From the NCBI RefSeq assembly GCF_000769075.1, contig NZ_JRFC01000014.1, positions 188,023-252,022 of the forward strand: a DNA stretch of 64,000 nucleotides, written 5' to 3'. Numbering within the stretch: position 1 is the first letter of the stretch; the number at the start of each line of letters is the position of its first letter. The notes beneath the pieces are model-generated. The model had not been told where the DNA came from and did no database searches. It saw nothing but the letters and a program-made list of their open reading frames with translations. The translations under genes and the position numbers were made by a program. Source of the stretch: Porphyromonas sp. COT-290 OH3588. Its GTDB lineage: Bacteria; Bacteroidota; Bacteroidia; Bacteroidales; Porphyromonadaceae. This document shows, piece by piece, positions 34,234-42,933 of this stretch.

Positions 34234-34833
34234 CTAACAATCTTTGGTCTGATGAGCCTGAGCAATAGTAAGGAAATTGTGAATGTAACGCCAGCCCTCC
34301 TCCGTTATCATACTCTCTGGGTGGAACTGTAAGCCATAGATCGGTAGATCCTTGTGTCTAATGGCCATAATCTCCGTCCGCTCCTCGGTACATGTTGCGA
34401 TTATTTCGAGAACCTCAGGAAGAGCTTGCTCCGAGGTAACCCAGCTATGGTACCTGCCGACTGCAGTGCCTTGCTCCAGCCCATGGAAGATCGGATCACC
34501 CGTGTGCTTTAGTTGGCTCAGATGTCCATGTCTTGGGTGTACAATCTGCCTAAGTGAGCCAGAGAAGTGTAGCGTGAGCGCCTGATGACCAAGGCAGATC
34601 CCGAGCATGGCGTGCGTGCGCTCACATTGAGCGATGGCCTGCATCAGAAGAGGCAGCTCGTCCGGAGTGCCGGGGCCGGGAGATAGCAGTAGGGCATCAT
34701 ACAGGTGCAACTTGTCGAGCGGTACAGCATCTACCGAGCAAATATCAAACTCTGCCAATGTCTGCTCTCGTAGGAGCTGAACTAGGTTGTAGACAAACGA
34801 ATCGTGACAGTCGATGACGAGTATTCGTAGCAT
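34234..34833 (-). CDS. pabA: anthranilate/aminodeoxychorismate synthase glutamine amidotransferase subunit
   Basis: A 199-residue class I amidotransferase. Visible motifs are DCHDSFVYNLVQLL, LSPGPGTPDELPLL, the nucleophile elbow GICLGHQAL (catalytic Cys at about residue 80) and the His-Glu pair LQFHPESMIT. It releases ammonia from glutamine for a chorismate-using partner (PabB or TrpE), which is not encoded nearby. Without tryptophan genes around it, the folate (PabA) role is more likely; that is inference. Its ATG overlaps the acyltransferase stop by one base (TAATG). Confidence 0.85.
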   Translation of the reverse strand: MLRILVIDCHDSFVYNLVQLLREQTLAEFDICSVDAVPLDKLHLYDALLLSPGPGTPDELPLLMQAIAQCERTHAMLGICLGHQALTLHFSGSLRQIVHPRHGHLSQLKHTGDPIFHGLEQGTAVGRYHSWVTSEQALPEVLEIIATCTEERTEIMAIRHKDLPIYGLQFHPESMITEEGWRYIHNFLTIAQAHQTKDC

Positions 34834-35834
34834 TAGGCTTGTCTAGGGCGAAGCTTGAGGTGAAACAATCCGTGTAGTAGGTCAGCCGCAAGTATCGACC
34901 CCACGACAACGGCCAAGGCATAGGTATAGTCGCTACAGATATAGATGAGATCGCCCCGAAAGACTATGATCAGTACGCCATGCACGAGGTACAACTCATA
35001 AGAGATACGCGCCAAATAGGCCATTAGTTGTCTGATGCCTTGATGGATTTGAGCTCCAATGGAAGTCTTTGGCTCTCCGCTTTTACCCCCCTTTCGGTCT
35101 ATCCACGCAGCGTATCCTAGACGGTTCATCAAAACGATCGCAACGACTGGGATAACTAGATAGGCAAGCGGGAGAAGATATTCGATATCGGCAACCACAA
35201 GCGAGGCGACGAAGAGCAAAGCTAGAGCCAGAGCCCACCAACGTTTGGCGTAGCGATAGATCTTGGACTCGTATTCGGCATACAAGCTCCCTGAGAAGAA
35301 AGCGAGTGTCGTTGCCCACCAAGCGCGCTCGTATCCCTGTACTTGGCACCATATCACACCTACGACAGAGAGCAGAAGTAAGATGATAAGAGCGGGAGTA
35401 CGGCGCCTCTGCAGATAGCGGAAGGCAAGCCAAAAACTGATGTAGAGCCACATCAAGACGAAAACAAACCAAGAGTTGGGCAGAGGTGTCCTTCCTTGCC
35501 AAACGAGCTGAGATAGCCATTGGTCGCTATACCCACTACCATAGAATATTTGGTAGACCCCAAACATCAGGGTAATGAAGAGCATCGGCTTAAATATCCC
35601 CCAGAGGCGTTTGCCTAGATGGCCAACGCCACGACCTGCTCGCACCGACTGCATCAGACCATAGCCCGATATGAAAAAGTATAGGGCGATGATACTCGTC
35701 CCGAACTTATTGGCTAGAGTAAAAAGGAGGGCAGGCTCGGCAGAGGTGTAGGAAAGATGAGAGAGCATAATGCCTACCTGCATCACTCCTCGAAGCGAAT
35801 CGCTAACGCCTCTGGAGAATGTTTGCTGATGCAT
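34833..35834 (-). CDS. acyltransferase 3 family membrane protein
   Basis: A 333-residue multi-spanning membrane protein with about ten hydrophobic helices. LSHLSYTSAEPALLFT, then FGTSIIALYFFISGYGLMQS, fits the start of acyltransferase family 3 (the conserved His and the F-F-x-S-G-Y motif), followed by LPNSWFVFVLMWLYISFW. Such enzymes O-acetylate surface sugars or other envelope molecules. No glycan cluster lies nearby, so the acceptor is unknown. Translationally coupled to pabA. Confidence 0.75.
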   Translation of the reverse strand: MHQQTFSRGVSDSLRGVMQVGIMLSHLSYTSAEPALLFTLANKFGTSIIALYFFISGYGLMQSVRAGRGVGHLGKRLWGIFKPMLFITLMFGVYQIFYGSGYSDQWLSQLVWQGRTPLPNSWFVFVLMWLYISFWLAFRYLQRRRTPALIILLLLSVVGVIWCQVQGYERAWWATTLAFFSGSLYAEYESKIYRYAKRWWALALALLFVASLVVADIEYLLPLAYLVIPVVAIVLMNRLGYAAWIDRKGGKSGEPKTSIGAQIHQGIRQLMAYLARISYELYLVHGVLIIVFRGDLIYICSDYTYALAVVVGSILAADLLHGLFHLKLRPRQA

Positions 35835-35839
35835 CTATC

Positions 35840-37519
35840 CTAGTCGTGGTCGAGGATCTCGGTGATTGGGCGGCCGATGCAACCGCTTGGTAACTGAGTT
35901 TTGAGCATAAAGGCTAGAGTAGCTGCTATATCGGTGATATGTACCTCACGATACAGATGACCAGCTTCTACACCATGCCCCATGAAGATGAGGGGGATAT
36001 GCGTATCATATGGCGACCACACAGCGTGCGAGGTACCCTGAGCAGCCTTATCACCCCTGTGGCTATACCACCCGGGGTGTAGGATGACGAAGATAGAACC
36101 GCTACGGTTATGGTTGTAACCATTGACAATACGAGTGCGTATGTCCTCTGGTAGAGAAGCCGAGCCTGCACGATCGGATTGCACGGCATAGGCAACCCCG
36201 GGCATATTGGCCAGCTCTCTGCAAATAGCATCGTAGAGCTTCTGTCGGTTGGCACCCAGCTCATCAATTTTGGCTTCGTCAAGGAATACCTGATAGTTGG
36301 CGATGTCAATGAAAACCTCGGCATCTGCTCCGAGCTGTGCTTGGCAAATTTCACTCACCTTTTGGCGAGCAATGTCCACTCTCCAAGCTCTCCCCGGAAG
36401 TTTCTTGTCCTCTAAGAAAGTCAGATTGTGCGCTGCAGCATGGTCGGCAGTGAGGAAGAACAGATAGCCATCTTTACCATACCGCCCATCAAGGTAGTCA
36501 AAGAACTCCTTGAGCTCTTGGTCGAGTCGCAGATAGGTATCCTCGATCTCCATAGAATAGGTCGCATAGCGATGACCGATATAGTCGGTAGATGAGAGGC
36601 TAACAGCAAGGAAGTCTGTATCGCCGTCCTCACGAGTCCCGAGCTCTTCGCCCTCGATCGCTGCTTTTGCCATATCAAGCGTAAGAGTATTACCCATAGG
36701 AGTTGTGCGAATGACGCCCAAGCCAAACTCCTTCTCTAGCTTACGTGTATCTAGTGGTAGCGTCGCCTTGGCTACCTCCTTCCATGGCTGCTCAAAGTTG
36801 TTTTCATCTGCCACGCTCTCCACATAGCTACGTTTGTTGTGTAGTGGCTTCCAGCCGTCACGCAGATACTTCTTGGCTAGTTTACGGTTGTTGAAGCGCT
36901 CTACCCAGCGAGGGAGCTTATCCATGTAATAAGTGCTGGTAATGAAGTTGCCACTCTGATCGTCGAACCAATAAGCTCCATCGGCCGAATGTCCTGCTGG
37001 TAGGATAGCTCCTCGATCCTTGAGGGCAACGCCGATTACTTTGCTACGGAAGTTTGTGGCAAGCTTGAGCTCGTCTGTAATAGTAGTGCTGAGCATATTG
37101 CGAGGCGACATCTGCCCACTCTTGCCTTCGTCTGCCCCTACGGTTCGCACCGCTTCGTCCTGAGTACAGTAGAGCGACTTACACTGGCTGTAGAAGTTGT
37201 TGCCTGCAATACCGTGAATGCTTGGCACACTACCTGTATAGACGGAGGCATGGCCGATAGCAGTAACCGAGGGGATATAGTTGATGCGCGTGTTGTGGCA
37301 GTTGAAACCTTCGTTAAGTAGCCGCTTGAAGCCACCCTCTACGAAACGGTTATTGTAGCGATATAGGTAGTCCCAGCACATCTGATCTACCACCATGCCC
37401 ACCACAATCGCTGGGCGATCGGGCTTATTGTGCTCTAGCTTCTTGCCTGCGAAGGCGGGTAGCGTAGCGGTCAGAATGGTCAATGCGATGAGCCAACTAC
37501 GCGATTTGTTCGTCTTCAT
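35840..37519 (-). CDS. PafA-type alkaline phosphatase (exported)
   Basis: A 559-residue protein with signal ALTILTATLPAFAG. The alkaline phosphatase superfamily pattern is visible: GMVVDQMCWDYLYRY (first metal Asp), the nucleophile region YIPSVTAIGHASVYTGS with a threonine as in PafA, SSTDYIGHRYA and FLTADHAAAHN for the second metal site, and a late GTSHAVWSPYDTHIPL. PafA enzymes hydrolyse phosphate monoesters in the periplasm without phosphate repression. Sits between prmA and an acyltransferase gene in a long minus-strand run. Confidence 0.88.
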   Translation of the reverse strand: MKTNKSRSWLIALTILTATLPAFAGKKLEHNKPDRPAIVVGMVVDQMCWDYLYRYNNRFVEGGFKRLLNEGFNCHNTRINYIPSVTAIGHASVYTGSVPSIHGIAGNNFYSQCKSLYCTQDEAVRTVGADEGKSGQMSPRNMLSTTITDELKLATNFRSKVIGVALKDRGAILPAGHSADGAYWFDDQSGNFITSTYYMDKLPRWVERFNNRKLAKKYLRDGWKPLHNKRSYVESVADENNFEQPWKEVAKATLPLDTRKLEKEFGLGVIRTTPMGNTLTLDMAKAAIEGEELGTREDGDTDFLAVSLSSTDYIGHRYATYSMEIEDTYLRLDQELKEFFDYLDGRYGKDGYLFFLTADHAAAHNLTFLEDKKLPGRAWRVDIARQKVSEICQAQLGADAEVFIDIANYQVFLDEAKIDELGANRQKLYDAICRELANMPGVAYAVQSDRAGSASLPEDIRTRIVNGYNHNRSGSIFVILHPGWYSHRGDKAAQGTSHAVWSPYDTHIPLIFMGHGVEAGHLYREVHITDIAATLAFMLKTQLPSGCIGRPITEILDHD

Positions 37520-37558
37520 TGTCTTTAGTCGTGTTATAGTGAATTTACTTCTAATTGC

Positions 37559-38422
37559 TTAACCCTTACATAGCTCCAGTAGTGTCCAGCGGTTGCGGCT
37601 CGTCTGGCTGACGAAGCTCAACCCCAGAGTGCGGCCACGCTCGATGAGCAGAGGTGCGTCCTCTTCGTAGAAACCGCTGAGGATGACCCTCGCACCAGAA
37701 GCCATAACCTCTGCGTATGCTGGCAGGTCTTGGAGCAAGATGTTACGAGTGATGTTGGCTAGTACCAGATCGTATGGGCCTCTTCCCTCTAGACTTGTCG
37801 CATCACCTTGTAGTGCTTCGTCAATATGAACGGCATTGAGGTTGGCATTCTCTAGAACGTTTTGATACGCCCATTCGTCTATATCTATAGCCGTGAGGCT
37901 ACGAGCCCCTTGCTTCAAGGCGAGAATACCTAGGATACCTGTACCACAGCCCATATCTAGGACACGTAGCCCCTCGATGTCGTGCTCGAGCAGATAGGCA
38001 ATGATGAGCGAGGTCGTCTCGTGATTGCCCGTTCCGAACGCCATCTTGGGTTGTATGATGACTTCCGTACGGATAGACGGATCTGGTGCGTGAAACGGAG
38101 CACGGATCATACACAAGTTATCGCCTAGGACGATGGGCTGGAAGTAATGCTTTTCCCACTCTTCGTTCCAATTGACCTCGGGGATTATCTCCATTTCGTA
38201 ATCAAATCGAATGCCCTGCCAAGGCTGCTCTTCTAGAGCCGTGGCTATGCTGCTCTCGTCAATCAGTTCTGTAGGTATGTAGGCCTTGAGGCTGTCACCC
38301 TCGACCTCGAAGCTATCGAAACCTAGTTCGCCGAGCGAAGCGGCTAGCAAGTCGTAAACGACTTCTAGATCCACCCCCTCGGCTTGGTTGGTCGCACGGA
38401 ATGTATACCCTGTATATTGCAT
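37559..38422 (-). CDS. prmA: ribosomal protein L11 methyltransferase
   Basis: A 287-residue SAM-dependent methyltransferase. NWNEEWEKHYFQPIVLG, IIQPKMAFGTGNHETTSL and the SAM motif VLDMGCGTGILGILALKQGA are the PrmA signatures, followed by DLVLANITRNILLQ. It trimethylates ribosomal protein L11. I choose the ATG at 38422 (MQYTGYTF) because the frame upstream (open to 38539) would overlap hemL and lacks family character. It starts 17 bp after the hemL stop. Confidence 0.94.
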   Translation of the reverse strand: MQYTGYTFRATNQAEGVDLEVVYDLLAASLGELGFDSFEVEGDSLKAYIPTELIDESSIATALEEQPWQGIRFDYEMEIIPEVNWNEEWEKHYFQPIVLGDNLCMIRAPFHAPDPSIRTEVIIQPKMAFGTGNHETTSLIIAYLLEHDIEGLRVLDMGCGTGILGILALKQGARSLTAIDIDEWAYQNVLENANLNAVHIDEALQGDATSLEGRGPYDLVLANITRNILLQDLPAYAEVMASGARVILSGFYEEDAPLLIERGRTLGLSFVSQTSRNRWTLLELCKG

Positions 38423-38439
38423 TGCTAATTGTCTGTGAT

Positions 38440-39741
38440 TTAGTCTTTGTCCCCAAAGGTTTGCTCCAAGGCTATGGCCATGGCCTGAGCAGTACGCTCT
38501 AGATCGGCCTCGGTGTGTGCAATAGAGAGGAACATACACTCAAACTGCGAGGGCGGCAGATAGATACCCTGCTCCAGCATGCTGCGGAAGTAGCGAGTAT
38601 ACTGCTCCGTATTGGCCTCCTTGGCGTGGGCGTTGCTACGCACCTCGCCAGAGTGGAAGAATAGCGTGGAGAGGGAGCCGACTCGGTTGTATGAAATATG
38701 ACCTGCATATCGCTCTAGTAGTGGCTGGATAAGTGCTTCTAGATATGCTCCCTTGCGCTCCAGCTCGTCGTAGAAATTGGAGACCGAGAGTTCTTGGAGC
38801 ATAGCGATGCCAGCCGATAGCGCTAGCGGATTGCCCGAGAGTGTACCAGCTTGATACACGGGGCCTAGTGGCGACAAGTAGTCCATGATGTCGGCTCGTC
38901 CGCCGAAAGCTCCTACTGGTAGTCCGCCACCAATAATCTTACCGAGGCAAGTCAAGTCGGGGCGAATCTGGCACAGCTGCTGAGCACCTCCCTTGGCCAC
39001 ACGAAAGCCGCTAATGACTTCGTCGAAAATGAGCAAAACACCAGACTGCTCGGTGAGCAAACGTAGCTCGGCGAGGAAGCCTACCTCAGGGAGTATCAGC
39101 CCCATATTGCCCATAATAGGCTCGAGGATTACGGCAGCGACCTCGTCGGGATAGAGCTCCAGCAGGCGTCGCACGCTGGCAATATCATTGTATGTAGCGA
39201 CTAACGTATTCTCAGCTGTCTGCTGGGTAACGCCTGCGCTACCCGCTTGTCCAAAGGTCGCTAGCCCAGAACCAGCTTGTATCAAGAAGCTATCGGCGTG
39301 ACCATGGTAGCACCCCTCAAACTTGATGATACGGCTACGCCCTGTAAATCCTCTCGCTAACCTAATCGCACTCATCGTAGCCTCGGTACCAGAATTGACC
39401 ATGCGTACCTTCTCAATCGAGGGGAAGAAGCGACAGATGAGCTCTGCCATCTCTACCTCTCGCTCGTTACAAGCCCCATAGCTCGTCCCTCGCTCCAGCT
39501 CACCAGTAATGGCTGCTTGTATCTTGGGATTGGAGTGCCCGACGATCAGAGGCCCCCAAGAGCTGATAAAGTCGATGTATTCATTGCCGTCTACGTCCCA
39601 TATATGGCTTCCTAGACCTCGCTCTATATATAATGGTGTAAGGCCAACCGAGCGAAAGGCTCTTACGGGGCTATTAACGCCACCGGGAATCACACGCTGA
39701 GCTCGCTCGAAGAGCTCCTGCGAACGCTTGATATGTTGCAT
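38440..39741 (-). CDS. hemL: glutamate-1-semialdehyde 2,1-aminomutase
   Basis: A 433-residue class III PLP aminotransferase-type enzyme. RVIPGGVNSPVRAFR at the N-terminus, MVNSGTEATMSAIRLARGFT, the PLP Asp in LIFDEVISGFR and the PLP lysine in LGKIIGGGLPVGAFGG all match HemL. It makes 5-aminolevulinate for the C5 tetrapyrrole route. hemD is elsewhere in the window (60132-60881). First gene of the long minus-strand run, with a -7 box 60 bp upstream. Confidence 0.95.
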   Translation of the reverse strand: MQHIKRSQELFERAQRVIPGGVNSPVRAFRSVGLTPLYIERGLGSHIWDVDGNEYIDFISSWGPLIVGHSNPKIQAAITGELERGTSYGACNEREVEMAELICRFFPSIEKVRMVNSGTEATMSAIRLARGFTGRSRIIKFEGCYHGHADSFLIQAGSGLATFGQAGSAGVTQQTAENTLVATYNDIASVRRLLELYPDEVAAVILEPIMGNMGLILPEVGFLAELRLLTEQSGVLLIFDEVISGFRVAKGGAQQLCQIRPDLTCLGKIIGGGLPVGAFGGRADIMDYLSPLGPVYQAGTLSGNPLALSAGIAMLQELSVSNFYDELERKGAYLEALIQPLLERYAGHISYNRVGSLSTLFFHSGEVRSNAHAKEANTEQYTRYFRSMLEQGIYLPPSQFECMFLSIAHTEADLERTAQAMAIALEQTFGDKD

Positions 39742-39801
39742 CTTAATCCTTTAGATTAGTTCATCGCTAGTGCCACCCTAGTCTGAGCGCACTCACAGCT
39801 A

Positions 39802-39809
39802 CAAAGATA
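39802..39809 (-). promoter_or_regulatory. promoter -7 element for the hemL operon
   Basis: On the minus strand TATCTTTG matches TAnnTTTG 60 bp before the hemL ATG. The -33 region has no clear TTTG. Confidence 0.5.
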
Positions 39810-39858
39810 CCTAAAATCTAGGCTTCCTCCCGATTGACATCCTCCTCCGATATAGAGG

Positions 39859-39901
39859 GATCGCATAGCTAGGCTCAAACGATTGGGCTGGCTATGCGAT
39901 C
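39859..39901 (-). terminator. terminator after fabK
   Basis: GATCGCATAGC and GCTATGCGATC are perfect 11-bp arms that extend imperfectly inward. The hairpin starts 65 bp after the fabK stop and ends before the hemL promoter. Confidence 0.65.
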
Positions 39902-39965
39902 TGTTGAGGGCATCTATCTCGTCGCACCGGTCAAGGACACTTGGCGAGGCAATAGATTCAATGGA

Positions 39966-40910
39966 CTAGAGCTCTGGAGTCAGGCGAGAGGAGGCAGCTT
40001 GATAGCCCGAGATAAGCTCACGGAAGACATCTGCCACAGACTCCTCCTGCTGCGTGAGGGCTACGCTCTGCCCGATCTCTAGCATACCCTCTGTAAGATC
40101 TCCCTCGAAGATACCACGCTTGGCACGTCCCTTACCTTGTAGCTCTCGGAGTGCCTCTACTGTTGCGCCTGCGGCCTCGGCTCTAGCTACCTGCTCGTAG
40201 AAGTCGTTTTTGAGCAGACGTGTGGGACTAATAGACTTGAGCGAAAGCATGGTACCGCCCTCGCCCGTGGCACGACACAGACGTTTGAACTCCTCGCTGG
40301 CAGAGCTCTCGGTCGTCATAGCGAAGCGTGTGCCGATCTGTACGCCATCTGCACCCAGAGCTAGGGCAGCCGCTACACTATCGCCCTGTGAGATACCGCC
40401 AGCAGCCACGACTGGGATTGTAACAGCTCGTGCGACGGCAGGTATGAGGCACATGGTCGTCGTTTCGTCACGGCCATTGTGTCCGCCTGCCTCAAAGCCT
40501 TCGGCAATCACAGCATCTACACCAGCCTCTTGGCTCTTGAGGGCAAACTTGGTACTGGCCACCACATGTAGCACCTTACAGCCCGCAGCCTTGAGCTTAG
40601 CCGTGTAGGTCTTGGGGTTGCCGGCCGAGGTTACCACGACTGGCACCTGCTCCTCGATGATGATGTCGATGATCGCATCTAGCTCTGGGTAGAGCATGGG
40701 CACATTCACCCCGAAGGGCTTATCGGTGGCAGCCTTGCATTTGCGGATGTGCTCACGCAGGTTGTCTGGGTGCATGGAGCCAGCACCGATGAGGCCTAGT
40801 CCACCCTCACGGCTCACGGCAGAGGCGAGCTTCCAGCCGCTACACCAGACCATCCCGCCAGAGATAATCGGATAGCGTATGCCAAGTAATTGGCAGAGTC
40901 TATTTGCCAT
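39966..40910 (-). CDS. fabK: FabK-type enoyl-ACP reductase / nitronate monooxygenase family
   Basis: A 314-residue FMN-binding TIM-barrel protein. IRYPIISGGMVWCSGWKLAS, the core EGFEAGGHNGRDETTTMCLI with its conserved His, VVAAGGISQGDSVAAALALG and GADGVQIGTRFAMT fit the 2-nitropropane dioxygenase/FabK family. FabK reduces enoyl-ACP in fatty-acid synthesis and is the known enoyl reductase of P. gingivalis; sequence alone does not fully exclude a nitronate monooxygenase. It is third in an operon, 18 bp after a LuxR-type regulator gene. Confidence 0.82.
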   Translation of the reverse strand: MANRLCQLLGIRYPIISGGMVWCSGWKLASAVSREGGLGLIGAGSMHPDNLREHIRKCKAATDKPFGVNVPMLYPELDAIIDIIIEEQVPVVVTSAGNPKTYTAKLKAAGCKVLHVVASTKFALKSQEAGVDAVIAEGFEAGGHNGRDETTTMCLIPAVARAVTIPVVAAGGISQGDSVAAALALGADGVQIGTRFAMTTESSASEEFKRLCRATGEGGTMLSLKSISPTRLLKNDFYEQVARAEAAGATVEALRELQGKGRAKRGIFEGDLTEGMLEIGQSVALTQQEESVADVFRELISGYQAASSRLTPEL

Positions 40911-40928
40911 AGTTGTATTTATCTAAGT

Positions 40929-41543
40929 TTAGTTTTTTTGATTGATTTCGTTGAGCTCTACAAGCTTATTCATTATGGCGTAGATCGTCAGACCGCTAGG
41001 GCTATGGATCTGTAGCTTCTTGGTGATGTTGCGTCGGTGTGTGATGACGGTGTGGGTAGAGAGGAAGAGCGCACTAGCGATCTCTTTGTTGGTCATACCC
41101 TTGACCACGCACACAACGATCTCACGCTCTCGAGGTGTCAGGCTCTGCGAATCCAAAGAGGGTGTCCCCTGCGCCTCTTCCTCGACACGCACCAAGCGGT
41201 CGAATAGGTCTGCGATCTGCTGCACCGAGTCGGTGATGCGCAGGACGTCGTCATACTCACGCAGGAGCGTTTCGTCTGTGGTTCCATAGCTCAGAGCGAC
41301 GAACTTGGCGACCTCTCTCTGAGCCGAGAAGTAAGTCTGTGGGCTAATACCAGAGAGTAGCGGATTGAGAATAAAAATATCTGCTGTGATCAGACCTATG
41401 GCTTCGCTCCAATCCCTACGAAAATCCTCTACCAGATGGAGCACCTGTACTTTGTAGCGTGCCAACTTCTTGAGTTGTGCCTCAAGTCCACTGCGTATAA
41501 TGGGGCATGGCTCGGCGATGGCTACACGTATCGCTGTCGTCAT
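40929..41543 (-). CDS. LuxR-type regulator with a degenerate receiver domain (CdhR-like)
   Basis: A 204-residue protein. The C-terminal LuxR helix-turn-helix is clear: SLTPREREIVVCVVKGMTNK, EIASALFLSTHTVITHRRNI. The N-terminal half has receiver-like topology (IRVAIAEPCPIIRSGLEAQL), but the acidic pair is reduced (AEPC) and the expected phospho-acceptor position reads FILNPLLSG, with Asn instead of Asp. Regulation by phosphorylation is therefore unlikely. P. gingivalis CdhR (PG1237) is a LuxR-type regulator next to a hypothetical gene; the hemerythrin-like gene 21 bp upstream here makes orthology plausible but unproven. Confidence 0.78.
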   Translation of the reverse strand: MTTAIRVAIAEPCPIIRSGLEAQLKKLARYKVQVLHLVEDFRRDWSEAIGLITADIFILNPLLSGISPQTYFSAQREVAKFVALSYGTTDETLLREYDDVLRITDSVQQIADLFDRLVRVEEEAQGTPSLDSQSLTPREREIVVCVVKGMTNKEIASALFLSTHTVITHRRNITKKLQIHSPSGLTIYAIMNKLVELNEINQKN

Positions 41544-41564
41544 AATGTCATGGTTTTACATCGG

Positions 41565-42299
41565 TTATTTGATCTGTGGCGATATGAGTCCGTCCTCTAG
41601 AGCCTCTATATAGGGCGTGAAGATGTTGTCTTCGATGAGGTTGTGAGCAGCTAGGTCTGCCTCGCTAGTAAAGATATCGTGCAGTACATTGTTGAGCTCG
41701 TATCCGCTGGGAGCAGGGTAGTACTTGATGAGCAAATTCTTGAGCTCGGTAATTTTCAGCTCAATCTGATCGTGACGCTTGCTAAACACCCTGATGCTGT
41801 AGCGACTATCACGCTCGCCTTTCGCCAACTTACGAGCATAGGGGAAGACCGTTTTGTCTTCGTAGTTCATGTGCTTGCGCACCTCCTCTACATATTCGTC
41901 GAAGAAATTGCGGATCGCCAAAGCCACCTCGTTTGGGCAATTGGAGAGGGCCGAGAGGAGCTGTTGACGTAGCAAAGGCAACCTGAAGTCGAGGAAGTAG
42001 GAGTGAGAGTTGGAGAGATAGCTCAGCAGGCTATGAATGTCGAGCGCAGAGAGCTGCTCCACACAAGGCTTCTCTTCGGGATGCACCGAGCTATTGAGCA
42101 GTAAGAGCAGGGTTGGTGCATCAACCTCGTGCTCCTCGCAGACCTGCCCAATCGTCTTCTCACCGAAACCCAGCGGGATCCCAAAGCGAGTAATGATGAG
42201 CAGAAGTGGGAAGTTGTCGCAGATGAGGTCGCTCATCTTCGTGTTTGCTCCGAAAGGTTTGGTTACAGCTTTCGCACTACCATATTTGTATAGATTCAT
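41565..42299 (-). CDS. hemerythrin-like (DUF542/ScdA-related) protein
   Basis: A 244-residue helical cytoplasmic protein. It has a ScdA/DUF542-like N-terminal helical part (KMSDLICDNFPLLLIITRFG, GEKTIGQVCEEHEVD) and a hemerythrin-type C-terminal region with spaced His/Glu: SHSYFLDFRLP, VRKHMNYEDKTVFPYARKL, KRHDQIELKITELK and LAAHNLIEDNIFTPYIEAL. A di-iron site that senses oxygen or nitric oxide, or helps repair iron centres, is possible. First gene of the operon with the LuxR-type regulator and fabK, behind an excellent promoter and repeat copy C. Confidence 0.78.
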   Translation of the reverse strand: MNLYKYGSAKAVTKPFGANTKMSDLICDNFPLLLIITRFGIPLGFGEKTIGQVCEEHEVDAPTLLLLLNSSVHPEEKPCVEQLSALDIHSLLSYLSNSHSYFLDFRLPLLRQQLLSALSNCPNEVALAIRNFFDEYVEEVRKHMNYEDKTVFPYARKLAKGERDSRYSIRVFSKRHDQIELKITELKNLLIKYYPAPSGYELNNVLHDIFTSEADLAAHNLIEDNIFTPYIEALEDGLISPQIK

Positions 42300-42359
42300 A
42301 TTTTGATAAGTTTGAATTTTGTCTTGAGCTATATTATTTGTTGTAATAACGAATGATTA

Positions 42360-42391
42360 CAAATATAGTTCATTATCTCCTGCAGGGCAAA
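42360..42391 (-). promoter_or_regulatory. promoter of the hemerythrin-LuxR-fabK operon
   Basis: On the minus strand TTTG (42388-42391), 20-bp spacer, TATATTTG (42360-42367): an exact consensus match about 60 bp before the ATG. Confidence 0.8.
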
Positions 42392-42524
42392 TGGCACACT
42401 CATAGGATAATCAAAACCTTAGCACCGCTCTCCTTTTTTGACCTGATCTCATGCCTAGGCAGAGCATCATTGCAATGGGAAAGCGCCGAATTAGGGTTAC
42501 ATAAATTTACACTTTCGATGCACA

Positions 42525-42926
42525 TTTGCTCCTCTAGCAAGGGGTGTATCGCTAGAGAGGGCAAAAATCGGCAGACTGCGTATTTGCCTTCTAGAAGGCT
42601 CTACACGCCATCTAGCCTCATTGCAGCCCCTTGGGTGCAGAAGTACGAAAACAACCGCCTTAAAAGCGACAAGCACAACAGACTGATTACAAGAAATATA
42701 AACAAACACTGTAATCATTTGAATACACTTGAGGCTCACTTCTTGGCATTTCTTCCCATCAATCTCTGGAGATCAGTGGGCACATCTCGGAGCACTAACC
42801 CACCAATCTGAGCAGCTCTTCCCATCAATCCTCCAGAGAGACCCAACCAGTCTTCACAAATCACCTCTCCATTACTTCAAATCTCTTAGTAAATCCTTTA
42901 CACTCCTTAACTAAAAAGTAGACGAA
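42525..42926 (-). repeat. dispersed intergenic repeat, copy C
   Basis: On the minus strand it begins TTCGTCTACTTTTTAGTTAA followed by GGAGTGT. Then come GATTGATGGGAAGAGC, GATTGGTGGG with its pairing partner CCCACTGATC, and AGATTGATGGGAAGAAATGCC (G at 42764). AGGCGGTTGTTTTC follows from 42660, the perfect palindrome GCCTTCTAGAAGGC at 42586-42599, and AAATACGCAGTCTGCC after it. Motif spacings equal those of copies A and B within two bases. Plus-strand frames crossing this region are not conserved between copies and are not taken as genes. Confidence 0.8.
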
Positions 42927-42933
42927 CAAGCCT

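Noticed and set aside
42353-42811. 152-codon plus-strand frame across repeat copy C
   Set aside because: It runs antisense to the repeat, is not kept in copies A or B, has low-complexity composition, and no ribosome site or family resemblance is seen.
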